DNA from: Thalassotalea sp. 42_200_T64
GTDB lineage: Bacteria; Pseudomonadota; Gammaproteobacteria; Enterobacterales; Alteromonadaceae
Length of the DNA: 64,000 bases
Direction: 5' to 3'
NCBI GenBank assembly: GCA_002162925.1
Contig: MABC01000022.1
Span: forward strand, 1 to 64,000
The position numbers and the translations under genes were made by a program. A model generated the notes under the pieces. That model did no database searches. It was not told where the DNA came from and saw nothing but the letters and a program-made list of their open reading frames with translations. Positions 21,932-31,751 of this stretch are shown here, in pieces (position 1 is the stretch's first letter; each line of letters starts with the position of its first letter).

Positions 21932-22816
21932 TTGAAATTTAAATTTACCTTTCTGCCACTATTACTGATTTGTATTTTGCCGGGTTGTGCCACAAACAAT
22001 ACGTCTACTCACAGTGCTGCATTGGTTGTAATTGCTGAGCCCTTGCAAATAAATCAGCAAAGTGAAGTGGCGATTGCCCGGTTATCCGAAATTCTCAATC
22101 GAGTGGAAGTATCACAACAACAAAAAGCCAAATTATTTTACGACCGCGGAGTGATCTATGACAGTGTTGGCTTACGAGGCTTGGCAAGTTATGATTTCCA
22201 GCGAGCGATCCGTTTGCAACCTGATTTAGTTGATGCCTATAATTTTATCGGTATCCATCACACTCAAAGGCAAGAGTTTTTACAAGCTTATGAAGCCTTT
22301 GATTCTGCCATAGAGCTTGATCAACAACATGAATATGCCTACTTAAATCGTGGTATCGCGCTTTATTATGGTGGCCGAGCAGAACTGGCCTTAGCGGATT
22401 TGCAAATGTTTCAACTGCAACAACAAAATGATCCCTACAGAATTGCCTGGTTGTATTTAATTGAAAATGAACTAGACCCGGTTGTGGCGAAAAACAACCT
22501 CAGAGAGAACCTGGATAGTTTAGAGCACGACAGTTGGGCCAATAATATTTTACGCCTATTTATCGGTGACATTGGAGAGCAAGAGTTTGTTGCCGGATTA
22601 ACCCTAGGGGTAAAAACGCATAAAGAACTGATCGATAGATTATGCGAGGCCTATTTTTATTTGGGTAAATATAACTTATTGGATAATAACCATGATGTTT
22701 CGTCTGATTATTTTAAACTTGCCCTAAGCACTAACGTTTATGAGTTTATTGAACACAGATATGCAAAATTGGAACTCGAACTTATTGATGCCAATATCGC
22801 GCCAACAGCCCATTAA
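21932..22816 (+). CDS. nlpI: Lipoprotein NlpI (TPR)
   Basis: Lipobox LPGCAT; TPR repeats; AKLFYDRGVIYDSVGLRGLASYDFQRAIRLQPDLVDAYNFIGIH; located after pnp. Confidence 0.92.
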   Translation: MKFKFTFLPLLLICILPGCATNNTSTHSAALVVIAEPLQINQQSEVAIARLSEILNRVEVSQQQKAKLFYDRGVIYDSVGLRGLASYDFQRAIRLQPDLVDAYNFIGIHHTQRQEFLQAYEAFDSAIELDQQHEYAYLNRGIALYYGGRAELALADLQMFQLQQQNDPYRIAWLYLIENELDPVVAKNNLRENLDSLEHDSWANNILRLFIGDIGEQEFVAGLTLGVKTHKELIDRLCEAYFYLGKYNLLDNNHDVSSDYFKLALSTNVYEFIEHRYAKLELELIDANIAPTAH

Positions 22817-22875
22817 TTTAATTCCCACTGAAATCCTGCACTTTGAATGGCGACGGGGATATATTGGCTTAAGAG

Positions 22876-24396
22876 GTGTTGGTGCGATTTCGGATTAGCC
22901 TATTGTTGATAATGAGCTTGTGCTTAACCACAAGCTCATTTTCTCTAACCGCCTATCTGCAACAGCTTATCGTTGAGCAAGGTTACAGTGCAGAGCAATT
23001 TCATTTCGCGTTGACACAAAACAACAGACAAGCACAACTCATTGCTTTAAAAGACAGTGAACAGGGCAGCAAACAATGGTTGTTGTTAGCACAACAGCTT
23101 GCCCGAGTTGATCAAAACATTGCCTGGCAGTTAAGTCAATATTACCAAAACAATAACCAAAACCGTGATCAACAATACTGGTATCAACATGCACTAAAAC
23201 ATGGTTCGCAGCAAGCCCTGCTGAAAAAGGCCAAAGAAGTTGCAATACAAGGGGATTATCAACAAGCAAAAAACATATTGGCCAGCTTAAATCCTCTAAT
23301 GAGTGAAGATGTAGAAGAAAGTGTAATGCTCAGCGTGACTCTCGCCATAGAGCACGGCGATATTGCGATGGTCGTTGCCAATAAAGCAAGGTTAGCACAA
23401 CTACCAGGTCAACATGCACAGCGGTTAATGGCACAGATAGAAAAATTTCAAATACTCGCCACCGTTGAGAATTCAAACATTGTGCAGTCATTTGATTTGC
23501 CAAATATTGGCCTGGCAGGTACAGCTAAAAGCTTGTCTTGCCGTTATCCTTTACAGTTTTTTGCCAGTAATATCGCTGATTTAACCTATCTTGAGCAGCT
23601 TATTGCAGAAATTAACGACGATAGTTTTTTTCATACTCAGTTTTGCTTATTAACCCCAAAGTACATAACCGCACAATTAATCAATTGCGATCATCTCAAC
23701 CAACAACGGATCGCCTGTGATATTGAGAATATAGCCAGACAAACGATAGCGAAAAACGTGCAATATGTTGGTATCTTAGGCCCGAAAGGTGTTGCCAATG
23801 TTGATCATGGTTTTGTGTTTATCGACAACCAAGATGGCAGTGACGTGCTAGCCCATGAATTATTGCATCTACTAGGTTTTATTGACGAGTACCCATTAAA
23901 CCAATACAACAGCATTTGTCAGCAACAGGGCGTTCTAGCCCATAACATTGTGAACTTAGCTAAGCGTATTTATGGATCCGATCAACAAGCACGTGCTGCC
24001 GTGTTGCCTATATTGCCTTGGCGGGAAAAAATTAAAAGCACAACACCAATCAGCCACAAAATCAATTCAGGTTACTCCTTAGGAACGGCGAGAGAGTTTG
24101 CTAATGAGGTAGGTCTGTTTCACAGCAACACTTGCGATTCGGATGTTGAAATGAGACGGGAAAAAGGTGAATTACATGCTTTCAAAGCCACTGCCAATGT
24201 TACTCAGTTACAGTATTTTGAAGAGCCTTTACCGGCTTTATATAAAGGGTTAGTAGCAACGCAGCATAACCCTTTAAAGATGCCATCTTATCATTACAAT
24301 ATTGGCAAAAAATATAAACAAAAAAGCGATAGCAAAACTGCAAACTTTTGGTTGGGTAAGTCCGCTGCACGTGAAACAAATTATGAGCGACAATAA
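22876..24396 (+). CDS. Exported putative zinc metalloprotease with TPR-like N-terminal region
   Basis: Signal peptide; repeat-like helical N-terminus; HELLHLLGFIDEYPL zinc signature; exact GTG start uncertain. Confidence 0.6.
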   Translation: MLVRFRISLLLIMSLCLTTSSFSLTAYLQQLIVEQGYSAEQFHFALTQNNRQAQLIALKDSEQGSKQWLLLAQQLARVDQNIAWQLSQYYQNNNQNRDQQYWYQHALKHGSQQALLKKAKEVAIQGDYQQAKNILASLNPLMSEDVEESVMLSVTLAIEHGDIAMVVANKARLAQLPGQHAQRLMAQIEKFQILATVENSNIVQSFDLPNIGLAGTAKSLSCRYPLQFFASNIADLTYLEQLIAEINDDSFFHTQFCLLTPKYITAQLINCDHLNQQRIACDIENIARQTIAKNVQYVGILGPKGVANVDHGFVFIDNQDGSDVLAHELLHLLGFIDEYPLNQYNSICQQQGVLAHNIVNLAKRIYGSDQQARAAVLPILPWREKIKSTTPISHKINSGYSLGTAREFANEVGLFHSNTCDSDVEMRREKGELHAFKATANVTQLQYFEEPLPALYKGLVATQHNPLKMPSYHYNIGKKYKQKSDSKTANFWLGKSAARETNYERQ

Positions 24397-24454
24397 CCAT
24401 TCTAGGTGAATTTTAAATACACCTAGATTGTTATTCGATTCCTTGAAAAGCGTT

Positions 24455-24643
24455 TTATTTGATCAAATCCGTTTCTTTATCTGTATTCGAATCAACCAAC
24501 GTTGATGGTAGGTATCTTACTTTTGCGATTGGCCACATTGATTTTGCGTTTAATGTTAAACCATTACCTTGCTGTTTGTTGGTTAAACTTAGAGTTGTTT
24601 CATCTGTTTGTTCATTACGACTAAACCATGAAAATAAGCTCAT
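24455..24643 (-). CDS. Small hypothetical protein (MSLFSWFSRNEQ...)
   Basis: 62-aa ORF from internal ATG at 24643, in a gap between plus-strand genes. Confidence 0.4.
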   Translation of the reverse strand: MSLFSWFSRNEQTDETTLSLTNKQQGNGLTLNAKSMWPIAKVRYLPSTLVDSNTDKETDLIK

Positions 24644-24841
24644 TTTATCCCTCTTTCCTTTTTTAACCATAGTAATTTCAATTACTATGGTCTTATGCCG
24701 ACTCTTCTATTAGGTATAGTCTAGATTGACAATTTTGCGAAAATGAAATGTAACAAAAACTGCTGTTTAGCTGCATTGTTTGTTTTTTTCTAGGTTATAA
24801 TCCTTACTACTAACACTTTATATTGTGATAAAAATATTTAA

Positions 24842-26560
24842 ATGAGAAAATTTTCAGTCTCTGTTTTTCGACAACAATTTCCGATATTACAAACGGTTAA
24901 TGATAATCATAAGCTAATATACTTTGATAATGCTGCCACCACACAAAAACCGCAGGCCGTGATCACAAGTTCGGTAAACTTTTATCAGCAAAGTAATGCT
25001 AATGTACATCGTGCATCACATTTTTTAAGTGTCAAAGCGACAACAGCTTACGAGCAGGTAAGAGAGCAAAGCAAAGCGTTTATTAATGCAAAATCGATAA
25101 AAGAAATCATTTGGACCAAAGGAACAACCGAAGCCATTAATCTTGTGGCACATAGTTATGGTATGAATTACCTTAACCAAGGTGACGAAATTGTGATTTC
25201 ACAAGCCGAGCATCACGCCAATATTGTACCTTGGCAATACGTTGCAAAAGTCACTGGCGCAAAACTTGTGGTTTTGCCCTTAACTCCGCAGGGAATAATT
25301 GATTTAACTGCAGCGAAAAGCTTGATCAGCAAAAAATGTAAATTTCTGGCAATTAATCACATTTCCAATGTGTTAGGTAAAATTAATCCCGTTAAAGAGC
25401 TGATTAAGTTAGCCAAACAACAAGGCGCGGTAACCTTAATCGATGGCGCGCAGGCAATTGCTCATTTAAAAGTGGATGTGCAAGAATTGAATTGCGATTT
25501 TTATGTATTTTCTGCCCATAAAATGTTTGGTCCAACCGGCTTAGGTGTGTTGTACGGCAAGCAAGAGTTATTGGAAGAAATGCCGCCTTATCAGTTTGGT
25601 GGTGAAATGATCAAAAAGGTGAGTTTTAGCGGTACCAGCTATAATGAATTGCCACATAAATTTGAAGCAGGAACCCCAAATATAGTTGCCGTCGTTGATT
25701 TTGGTGCTTGTTTGAGGTTTTTTGATAATATTCAACATGATCAAATGGCCACCTATGAACAACAACTCATTGACTATGTTTTTACCAAGCTGAATGACAT
25801 AAAAGCACTTAAGTTCCTAGCAAAGGCTTGCCCGGATATTCCGCTGTTTTCGTTCACATTACAAGGGATCCATCATCAAGATGCTGCCAGTTTTTTAGAC
25901 AGCAAAGGCATTGCCGTAAGAAGCGGTCATCACTGCGCCATGCCGCTGATGGAATCATTAGCATTAGATGGCTCTGTTCGCGTCTCGCTAGCCGCTTATA
26001 ATACCTTTGCGGAAGTGGACTATTTTGTTGAGCAACTTCATCTGTTTTGTTCAGGTGAGGCCGAACAATCAAATCAACACCGAATACATGACCATCGAGA
26101 AGGTGTAGAGCAAGCAGATGTAGATCGAGTCATCAGCACAAACGCTGAGTTTATTTCAGCCGATGAGGTGTTAGCGCTATTTAGCAGTGCCAAATCTTGG
26201 GACTTAAAGCATCGTCAGATCATGTTGTTAGCAAAGCAACTGGTAAGGCTAGATAAAGCACTGCGTAATGAAGATGACTTGATCAGTGGCTGCGAGAGTC
26301 AGGCCTGGTTGAAGGTGAAATTTAATAGCCAAACTAAACAATTAACTTTTCAAGCAGACAGTGATGCGAAAGTGATTCGTGGCTTAATGGTGATCATTTT
26401 AAGTGTTTATCAGCATAAAACTGGCCAGCAGATCATCGACTTTGATATTGAAGAATACTTTAGCCATTTAGGCTTAATGCAGCACCTTAGCCCATCGAGA
26501 GGCAATGGCGTGAAAGCCATTGTTGAACGAATTAAACAAATAGCCTATAACTATCAATAA
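24842..26560 (+). CDS. Fused cysteine desulfurase (CsdA/SufS class) and SufE/CsdE-like sulfur acceptor
   Basis: Residues ~1-400: FDNAATTQKPQAV...SAHKMFGPTGLGVLYG...RSGHHCAMPLM. C-term: LAKQLVRLDKALRNEDDLISGCESQAWLKVK...RGLMVIILSVYQHKTGQQI. Confidence 0.9.
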   Translation: MRKFSVSVFRQQFPILQTVNDNHKLIYFDNAATTQKPQAVITSSVNFYQQSNANVHRASHFLSVKATTAYEQVREQSKAFINAKSIKEIIWTKGTTEAINLVAHSYGMNYLNQGDEIVISQAEHHANIVPWQYVAKVTGAKLVVLPLTPQGIIDLTAAKSLISKKCKFLAINHISNVLGKINPVKELIKLAKQQGAVTLIDGAQAIAHLKVDVQELNCDFYVFSAHKMFGPTGLGVLYGKQELLEEMPPYQFGGEMIKKVSFSGTSYNELPHKFEAGTPNIVAVVDFGACLRFFDNIQHDQMATYEQQLIDYVFTKLNDIKALKFLAKACPDIPLFSFTLQGIHHQDAASFLDSKGIAVRSGHHCAMPLMESLALDGSVRVSLAAYNTFAEVDYFVEQLHLFCSGEAEQSNQHRIHDHREGVEQADVDRVISTNAEFISADEVLALFSSAKSWDLKHRQIMLLAKQLVRLDKALRNEDDLISGCESQAWLKVKFNSQTKQLTFQADSDAKVIRGLMVIILSVYQHKTGQQIIDFDIEEYFSHLGLMQHLSPSRGNGVKAIVERIKQIAYNYQ

Positions 26561-26602
26561 ATTAAAATAAATAAGCTGAACAGGGGTTAAGAAGGGTTAA
26601 CA

Positions 26603-26984
26603 ATGAAAGTAGGGATAAATTCAATTGGTCAAATTGCGATTGCGGTAACCGATATCAAGGCAGCGCTGTCTTTTTATCAAAATACGTTAGGGTAAACTTG
26701 CTATTTGAAGCGCCGCCTGGCTTGGCCTTTTTCGATTGTGGTGGGACAAGGTTAATGCTAACCACGTTGCAGGTGATGAAAAAGACCACCACACCTCAGT
26801 GATTTATTATAAAGTCGATGACATTTCAGCCACCACCACAGAGTTAAAAGCCAAGGGCGTGGTCTTTGAAAGAGAACCACAGCTTGTCGCAACAATGCCT
26901 GATCATCAACTTTGGATGGGTTTTTTAAGAGACCCAGATCAAAATTTGGTTGGCATCATGGCTGAGTTACCGCTCAATGCATGA
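26603..26984 (+). pseudogene. VOC/glyoxalase-family protein with apparent frameshifts
   Basis: MKVGINSIGQIAIAVTDIKAALSFYQNTLG* / LLFEAPPGLAFFDCGGTRLMLTTLQ / GDEKDHHTSVIYYKVDDISATTTELKAKGVVFEREP...FLRDPDQNLVGIMAELP in successive frames. Confidence 0.75.
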
Positions 26985-27055
26985 CCTTTATCTTAGTTAA
27001 AGGTAAGTGTTTTGAAAGAGGCGCCATTGCTCAAAACAACAGCGCTAGCGCAAAT

Positions 27056-27532
27056 TTACAGGGTATATATTTGCATTTCACTTTTGATTTGTTTACGCAT
27101 TTCCATTAATTTGATTGCCGTTTCATGTTGCTTTTTATCGGCTTCCGTTAACGGTTCCCATTGTGGAATGGTAACTGGGTGGCCAGACTCATCGACGGCA
27201 ACCATGATCACAATACAATGAGTGGTTAAGCGGCGATGTAATGATTTAGGATCACAGGCATTCACTTCCAAAGCAATATGCATTGACGAATTACCGGTGT
27301 AAATCACTTTTGCATCAACTTCTACCAAATTACCCACATGAATCGGCGAGACAAATTGAATACCACCAGCGTAAGCGGTAACACAATAACAACTACTCCA
27401 ACCGGCTGAACAGGCATAAGCGGCTAAATCGATCCATTTCATAACGGCACCACCATGCACTTTACCACCAAAGTTTACATCTTGAGGTTCGGCTAAAAAA
27501 CGTAGGGTTAAATCTCTTTGTGGCTTGATCAT
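27056..27532 (-). CDS. Acyl-CoA thioesterase (hotdog fold)
   Basis: DLTLRFLAEPQDVNFGGKVHGGAVMKWIDLAAYACSAGWS...VTAYAGGIQFVSPIHVGNLVEVDAKVIYTGNSSMHIALEV. Confidence 0.88.
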   Translation of the reverse strand: MIKPQRDLTLRFLAEPQDVNFGGKVHGGAVMKWIDLAAYACSAGWSSCYCVTAYAGGIQFVSPIHVGNLVEVDAKVIYTGNSSMHIALEVNACDPKSLHRRLTTHCIVIMVAVDESGHPVTIPQWEPLTEADKKQHETAIKLMEMRKQIKSEMQIYTL

Positions 27533-27570
27533 GGTATCTCTTTAGTTAAATTACGGTATTAATAGTAGTT

Positions 27571-27732
27571 ATACCAAGTTGATTAAGCATCTGATCATTG
27601 TTAATGGTTAAAACGAATAACTACGGCGTTATAAAATTTATAAGTAGAATAACTACTGATTAAACTTTATGCCTTGTATTTATCCGTTTTTCCTCATGAA
27701 AAAGTAGCCCACATGCTTAATCAAATTGGTAT
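27571..27732. repeat. MITE-like element, family A (short form)
   Basis: ATACCAAGTTGATTAAGCATC...CATGCTTAATCAAATTGGTAT: ~20/21-bp TIRs; interior matches 5044..5274. Confidence 0.85.
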
Positions 27733-27833
27733 TCGGTTTATCATACGGATAAGTTAATATTTTAACAGAATTATTTAATATCAATATGCTATGTATTATG
27801 CCGCTTGGTATTGTTTATCTTCACCAATGATGA

Positions 27834-28424
27834 TTAATTAATATCAGTTAAATGAATGACAATTAACTGCTCGCCACTTACCTCATAAGATGCAGGTTGT
27901 ATATCCGTTAATTTGAGCAGAAGGCCGGCAGGAATAAGGATAGTATCTTTGCCAGTTGTTGTCAGTTCAGCATTATTTATTAACGGATAAATAAAACAAA
28001 TATCGCAAGCTTTTAATGCCATGGTTTTCGTTAAATAGCTGGTGACAACATTGGCGGAAAGCTTTTCAGGGTTATGCATCAAATTAAAATCGGTGATAGT
28101 GCCGCTGATTAACTTGCCATAGGTACTACTGCCACCGTCGAATGTGGCAAAGCTCAGTAATTGTTGTAACCTGTCTTCAGTATTTTTATTAAGCACACTA
28201 TCGGTGTGCGTTAATTCAATGCCGTTACCATCAATTAAAATTAAATTACGGGCCAGGCCACTAAAATTAGAAAATACGCCATCGTCACTCACCGTAGCTA
28301 TGCTTAAACGCCAGTCAAAACTGTCGATTGTGCCATTCTCACTTATTGCCAGTTCGGTGGTTTTGCCTTTGCCGTTTTTCCAAAGGGAAGTGGTAAATTG
28401 TTCTGGGGATATTATTTCAAGCAA
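27834..28424 (-). CDS. HutD family protein
   Basis: TTSLWKNGKGKTTELAI...FDWRLSIATVSDDGVFSNFSGLARNLILIDGNGIEL. Confidence 0.85.
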   Translation of the reverse strand: MLEIISPEQFTTSLWKNGKGKTTELAISENGTIDSFDWRLSIATVSDDGVFSNFSGLARNLILIDGNGIELTHTDSVLNKNTEDRLQQLLSFATFDGGSSTYGKLISGTITDFNLMHNPEKLSANVVTSYLTKTMALKACDICFIYPLINNAELTTTGKDTILIPAGLLLKLTDIQPASYEVSGEQLIVIHLTDIN

Positions 28425-28517
28425 TTTATATACTCTTAGGTTGTAGTACCGGTATCTGTTTTATGGCAAAATTATAGCGAAAATTTTTGGCTTAGTCGCA
28501 GTCTTTATACAATATGA

Positions 28518-28782
28518 ATACCAGTCCGTATAATGATTTACCCACTTAGAACTGCATGAACAGCATTAGAACAAATGAAATTTGTAAAGTTATAGTTATT
28601 CTACATCGAACAGATTTTATGAAGTTATCATGTTGTTCATGAGTTCCCAAAGGGCGAGTTTTAACGGTTGATATGCTACGTTATTGATTTTGAAAAGGGA
28701 ATTACCATTCCCTGCAATCAATGCCTTGCCTATCAACCGTTAAAATCTCGCTAAGTGGGGAAATGCATATACGGAATGGTAT
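28518..28782. repeat. MITE-like element, family B
   Basis: ATACCAGTCCGTATAATGATTTACCCACTTAG vs reverse complement of right end ATACCATTCCGTATATGCATTTCCCCACTTAG; inner inverted repeat GCGAGTTTTAACGGTTGATA/TATCAACCGTTAAAATCTCGC. Confidence 0.85.
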
Positions 28783-28788
28783 AACGTA

Positions 28789-30756
28789 ATGTTATGGACA
28801 ACAGATAAAAGGTATAGGATGACTATCTCCGCACAACAGTTACTGCAATCTCATTTTGGTTTTTCTCAATTTCGTCAGGGCCAACAACAGGTGGTTGAAA
28901 CCATATTGTCTGGGCAAAGTGCCGCCGCGATTTTTCCGACCGGCTCTGGAAAATCGCTGTGTTACCAACTGCCTGCCATCGCCTTGCCAAACCTTACCTT
29001 AGTGATATCGCCATTACTGGCGTTAATGCAAGATCAGCTTGAGTTTCTCAATGCCAAGGGCATTGCTGCAGCGAGTATTGATTCAATGCAAAGCAAAGAG
29101 CAAGCACAACAAATGATGCGCGGTGTACGCTCTGGCCAGATAAAAATATTGATGATTTCGGTCGAGCGGTTAAACAATGAAAGGTTTCGGCAGTTCCTTA
29201 GCCAAATTCCAATATCATTATTAGTGGTAGATGAAGCCCATTGTATCTCCGAATGGGGCCATAACTTTAGGCCTGATTATTTAAAACTGCCGAAATATCA
29301 ACAGCAATTTAATATCCAGCAAACGTTACTGTTAACCGCTACGGCGACGGAAAAAGTCATCACCGATATGGGCGAAAAATTTCATATTGCCTCGCAAAAT
29401 ATCGTATTAACGGGCTTTTATCGACCGAATCTGAACTTAAACGTGCAAGGCATTAACCAAAGTGATAAAGATAGCTATCTGGCACAGTGGTTAAGTGATA
29501 AAACTGATCAATCGGGTATTGTTTATGTCACCTTGCAACAAACTGCAGAACAGGTAGCAAGAAGTTTAAGTGCTCGCGGGATCTCAGCTACGGCTTATCA
29601 TGCCGGGATGGACAGTGATAGCAGACAAAACATTCAGAAAAATTTTATGAATGGCAATATAAACATTATTGTCGCCACTATCGCTTTCGGCATGGGCATA
29701 GATAAAAGCAATATACGTTTTGTTGTGCATTACGATTTGCCCAAATCCATTGAAAACTACGCGCAAGAAATTGGCAGAGCAGGGCGTGATGGTGGCTCTT
29801 CTGAGTGTTTGGTATTAGCCAATTATGATAATCTTAACGTGCTTGAAAACTTCATTTATGGCGATACTCCTGAAGCAAGTGCGATAAATGAGGTGGTCAA
29901 TGAAATTATTGAACAAGCAAAGCAGAATCGCGGCCAATGGGAAGTCGTACTAAACTCCTTATCTGCACAATCGAATATACGATTGTTAAGCCTGAAAACG
30001 CTATTGGTTTATCTTGAACTCGCGGGGTTGATCAAACCCGCTTATAGCTATTTTGCCGAGTATAAATTCAAATTAAAATGCACGGAAACTGAGCTGATTC
30101 ATCGCTTTGAGGGCGAGCGTCAAAGCTTTGTAAAAGCGCTTTTTTCCTCATCGGATAAAGCCAGGATTTGGTATGGCATTAACTTTGATAGTTTACAGCA
30201 GCAATACCCAAGTGACAGAAGTCGGGTAATTGCCGCCATTGAATACTTTGCCGAAAAAGATCTGATTGAATTACAAACAAAACAAATGACCGAAGTGTTT
30301 CAAGTAAATCTGAATATAATCGATTTGGCCGGATTAACGAGTAATATGTTTACTCGTTTTGCCAGCAAAGAGCAGAGTGAAATACAGCGTATAGCACACT
30401 TGTTGGCATTCTTTGCCTCCAATACTTGCCTGAGTCAACAACTGGCCAATTATTTCGCTGATTTTCAGCTTGAACAACCGTGCGGACACTGCACGGTCTG
30501 TTACGGCCATGTCGCACAACTGCCACCTGTGCCCGCGTTAAAACCCATCGAAGAGTTTGACTTTACTCAACATACCCAAGACATTATTACTAAACTAGGC
30601 CCGCACGCATCAATAACCCTGGTTAGCCGTTTTTTATGCGGTTTAACCACGCCCATATTTACCAAACTGAGAGTCAGAAAACTTACCGGTTTTGCCATGT
30701 TTGAACATTATCGGTTTCAACAGATCAAGAACTGGGTAACGCAACATTACAACTAA
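28789..30756 (+). CDS. recQ: RecQ-family ATP-dependent DNA helicase
   Basis: FPTGSGKSLCYQLPAIALPNLTLVISPLLALMQDQ, DEAHCISEWGHNFRPDYLKL, QEIGRAGRDGGSSECL; Cys cluster CGHCTVC; start may be 28819. Confidence 0.85.
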   Translation: MLWTTDKRYRMTISAQQLLQSHFGFSQFRQGQQQVVETILSGQSAAAIFPTGSGKSLCYQLPAIALPNLTLVISPLLALMQDQLEFLNAKGIAAASIDSMQSKEQAQQMMRGVRSGQIKILMISVERLNNERFRQFLSQIPISLLVVDEAHCISEWGHNFRPDYLKLPKYQQQFNIQQTLLLTATATEKVITDMGEKFHIASQNIVLTGFYRPNLNLNVQGINQSDKDSYLAQWLSDKTDQSGIVYVTLQQTAEQVARSLSARGISATAYHAGMDSDSRQNIQKNFMNGNINIIVATIAFGMGIDKSNIRFVVHYDLPKSIENYAQEIGRAGRDGGSSECLVLANYDNLNVLENFIYGDTPEASAINEVVNEIIEQAKQNRGQWEVVLNSLSAQSNIRLLSLKTLLVYLELAGLIKPAYSYFAEYKFKLKCTETELIHRFEGERQSFVKALFSSSDKARIWYGINFDSLQQQYPSDRSRVIAAIEYFAEKDLIELQTKQMTEVFQVNLNIIDLAGLTSNMFTRFASKEQSEIQRIAHLLAFFASNTCLSQQLANYFADFQLEQPCGHCTVCYGHVAQLPPVPALKPIEEFDFTQHTQDIITKLGPHASITLVSRFLCGLTTPIFTKLRVRKLTGFAMFEHYRFQQIKNWVTQHYN

Positions 30757-30786
30757 GTTAAGGTTCTATATTAATGTGGATTTGTA

Positions 30787-31713
30787 TTAACTGAGAGTGC
30801 CAATGTGGGTTAATAATTTTTCTTTAAACCACTGATGAGCTGGACTATTTACAGTGCGCTTATGTTCTAGCAAGACAAATTCAACTGCATTATTATCATT
30901 TACTTTGAAGCTATATAATGGCGCAAATTCGTTACCCTGGATTAAATTATTCATACCAATAAACAATGAATCGGTAGACTTTAAAATATCAATTAACACA
31001 TGAAGCTGACTACTTCTAAAAACAGATCTTGGTTGTACACCATGCTTGATTAATAAGGCATCAACAGGGTGTTTAAATTGAATGTTGCTGTCATTCTCAA
31101 CGATTAAACCGAGAAAATTACAATTCATGCAATCGTTTAGCTGCAGCTTTTTAATCTTAAATAAAGGATGCTCTCGGCGTGCATAGATAACCGGGTTTAC
31201 TTTCCCTATTGGTGTGACAATAAACGACGGGTGCACACCTGTGGCCAGATGAATGGCAAAATCTAAGGTTCCTGCTTCTAATAAATCAAATGGATTCGAT
31301 TTGACCGGATATTCCGACAAATTCACATTTGGCGCTGCCACGGCTAATTCTTTAAATAACGGCAAAGTTACCGTCTGTGACATTAACGGAGGTATTGATA
31401 ACGTAAAATGTTGGTCACTGGTACCGGGATCAAATTCATCACTCTCAAGTATATGAGCTAATGTCGCTAATAATTTGGGCAATATTTGTTCTAATTGCAC
31501 CGCTTTTTCTGTCGGGCTAATACCTTGTGATGTTCGATAAAATAATGGATCATCAAATACGTCACGTAATCGTTGCAAGGTTCTACTCATCGCCGGTTGT
31601 GACAAAAACAATGTCTGTGCAGCTCTGCTGACGTTTCTCTCTTTCAGTAACACACTAAGCGACACCAGAAGATTTAAATCCACCCGTGATAATTTTTGTT
31701 CTAAAGAATTCAT
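30787..31713 (-). CDS. LysR family transcriptional regulator
   Basis: LSRVDLNLLVSLSVLLKERNVSRAAQTLFLSQPAMSRTLQRLRDVFDDPLFYRTSQGI. Confidence 0.95.
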   Translation of the reverse strand: MNSLEQKLSRVDLNLLVSLSVLLKERNVSRAAQTLFLSQPAMSRTLQRLRDVFDDPLFYRTSQGISPTEKAVQLEQILPKLLATLAHILESDEFDPGTSDQHFTLSIPPLMSQTVTLPLFKELAVAAPNVNLSEYPVKSNPFDLLEAGTLDFAIHLATGVHPSFIVTPIGKVNPVIYARREHPLFKIKKLQLNDCMNCNFLGLIVENDSNIQFKHPVDALLIKHGVQPRSVFRSSQLHVLIDILKSTDSLFIGMNNLIQGNEFAPLYSFKVNDNNAVEFVLLEHKRTVNSPAHQWFKEKLLTHIGTLS

Positions 31714-31751
31714 GATTAAGTCACTCGAGTATAAATGTTGTTATTGATCTT

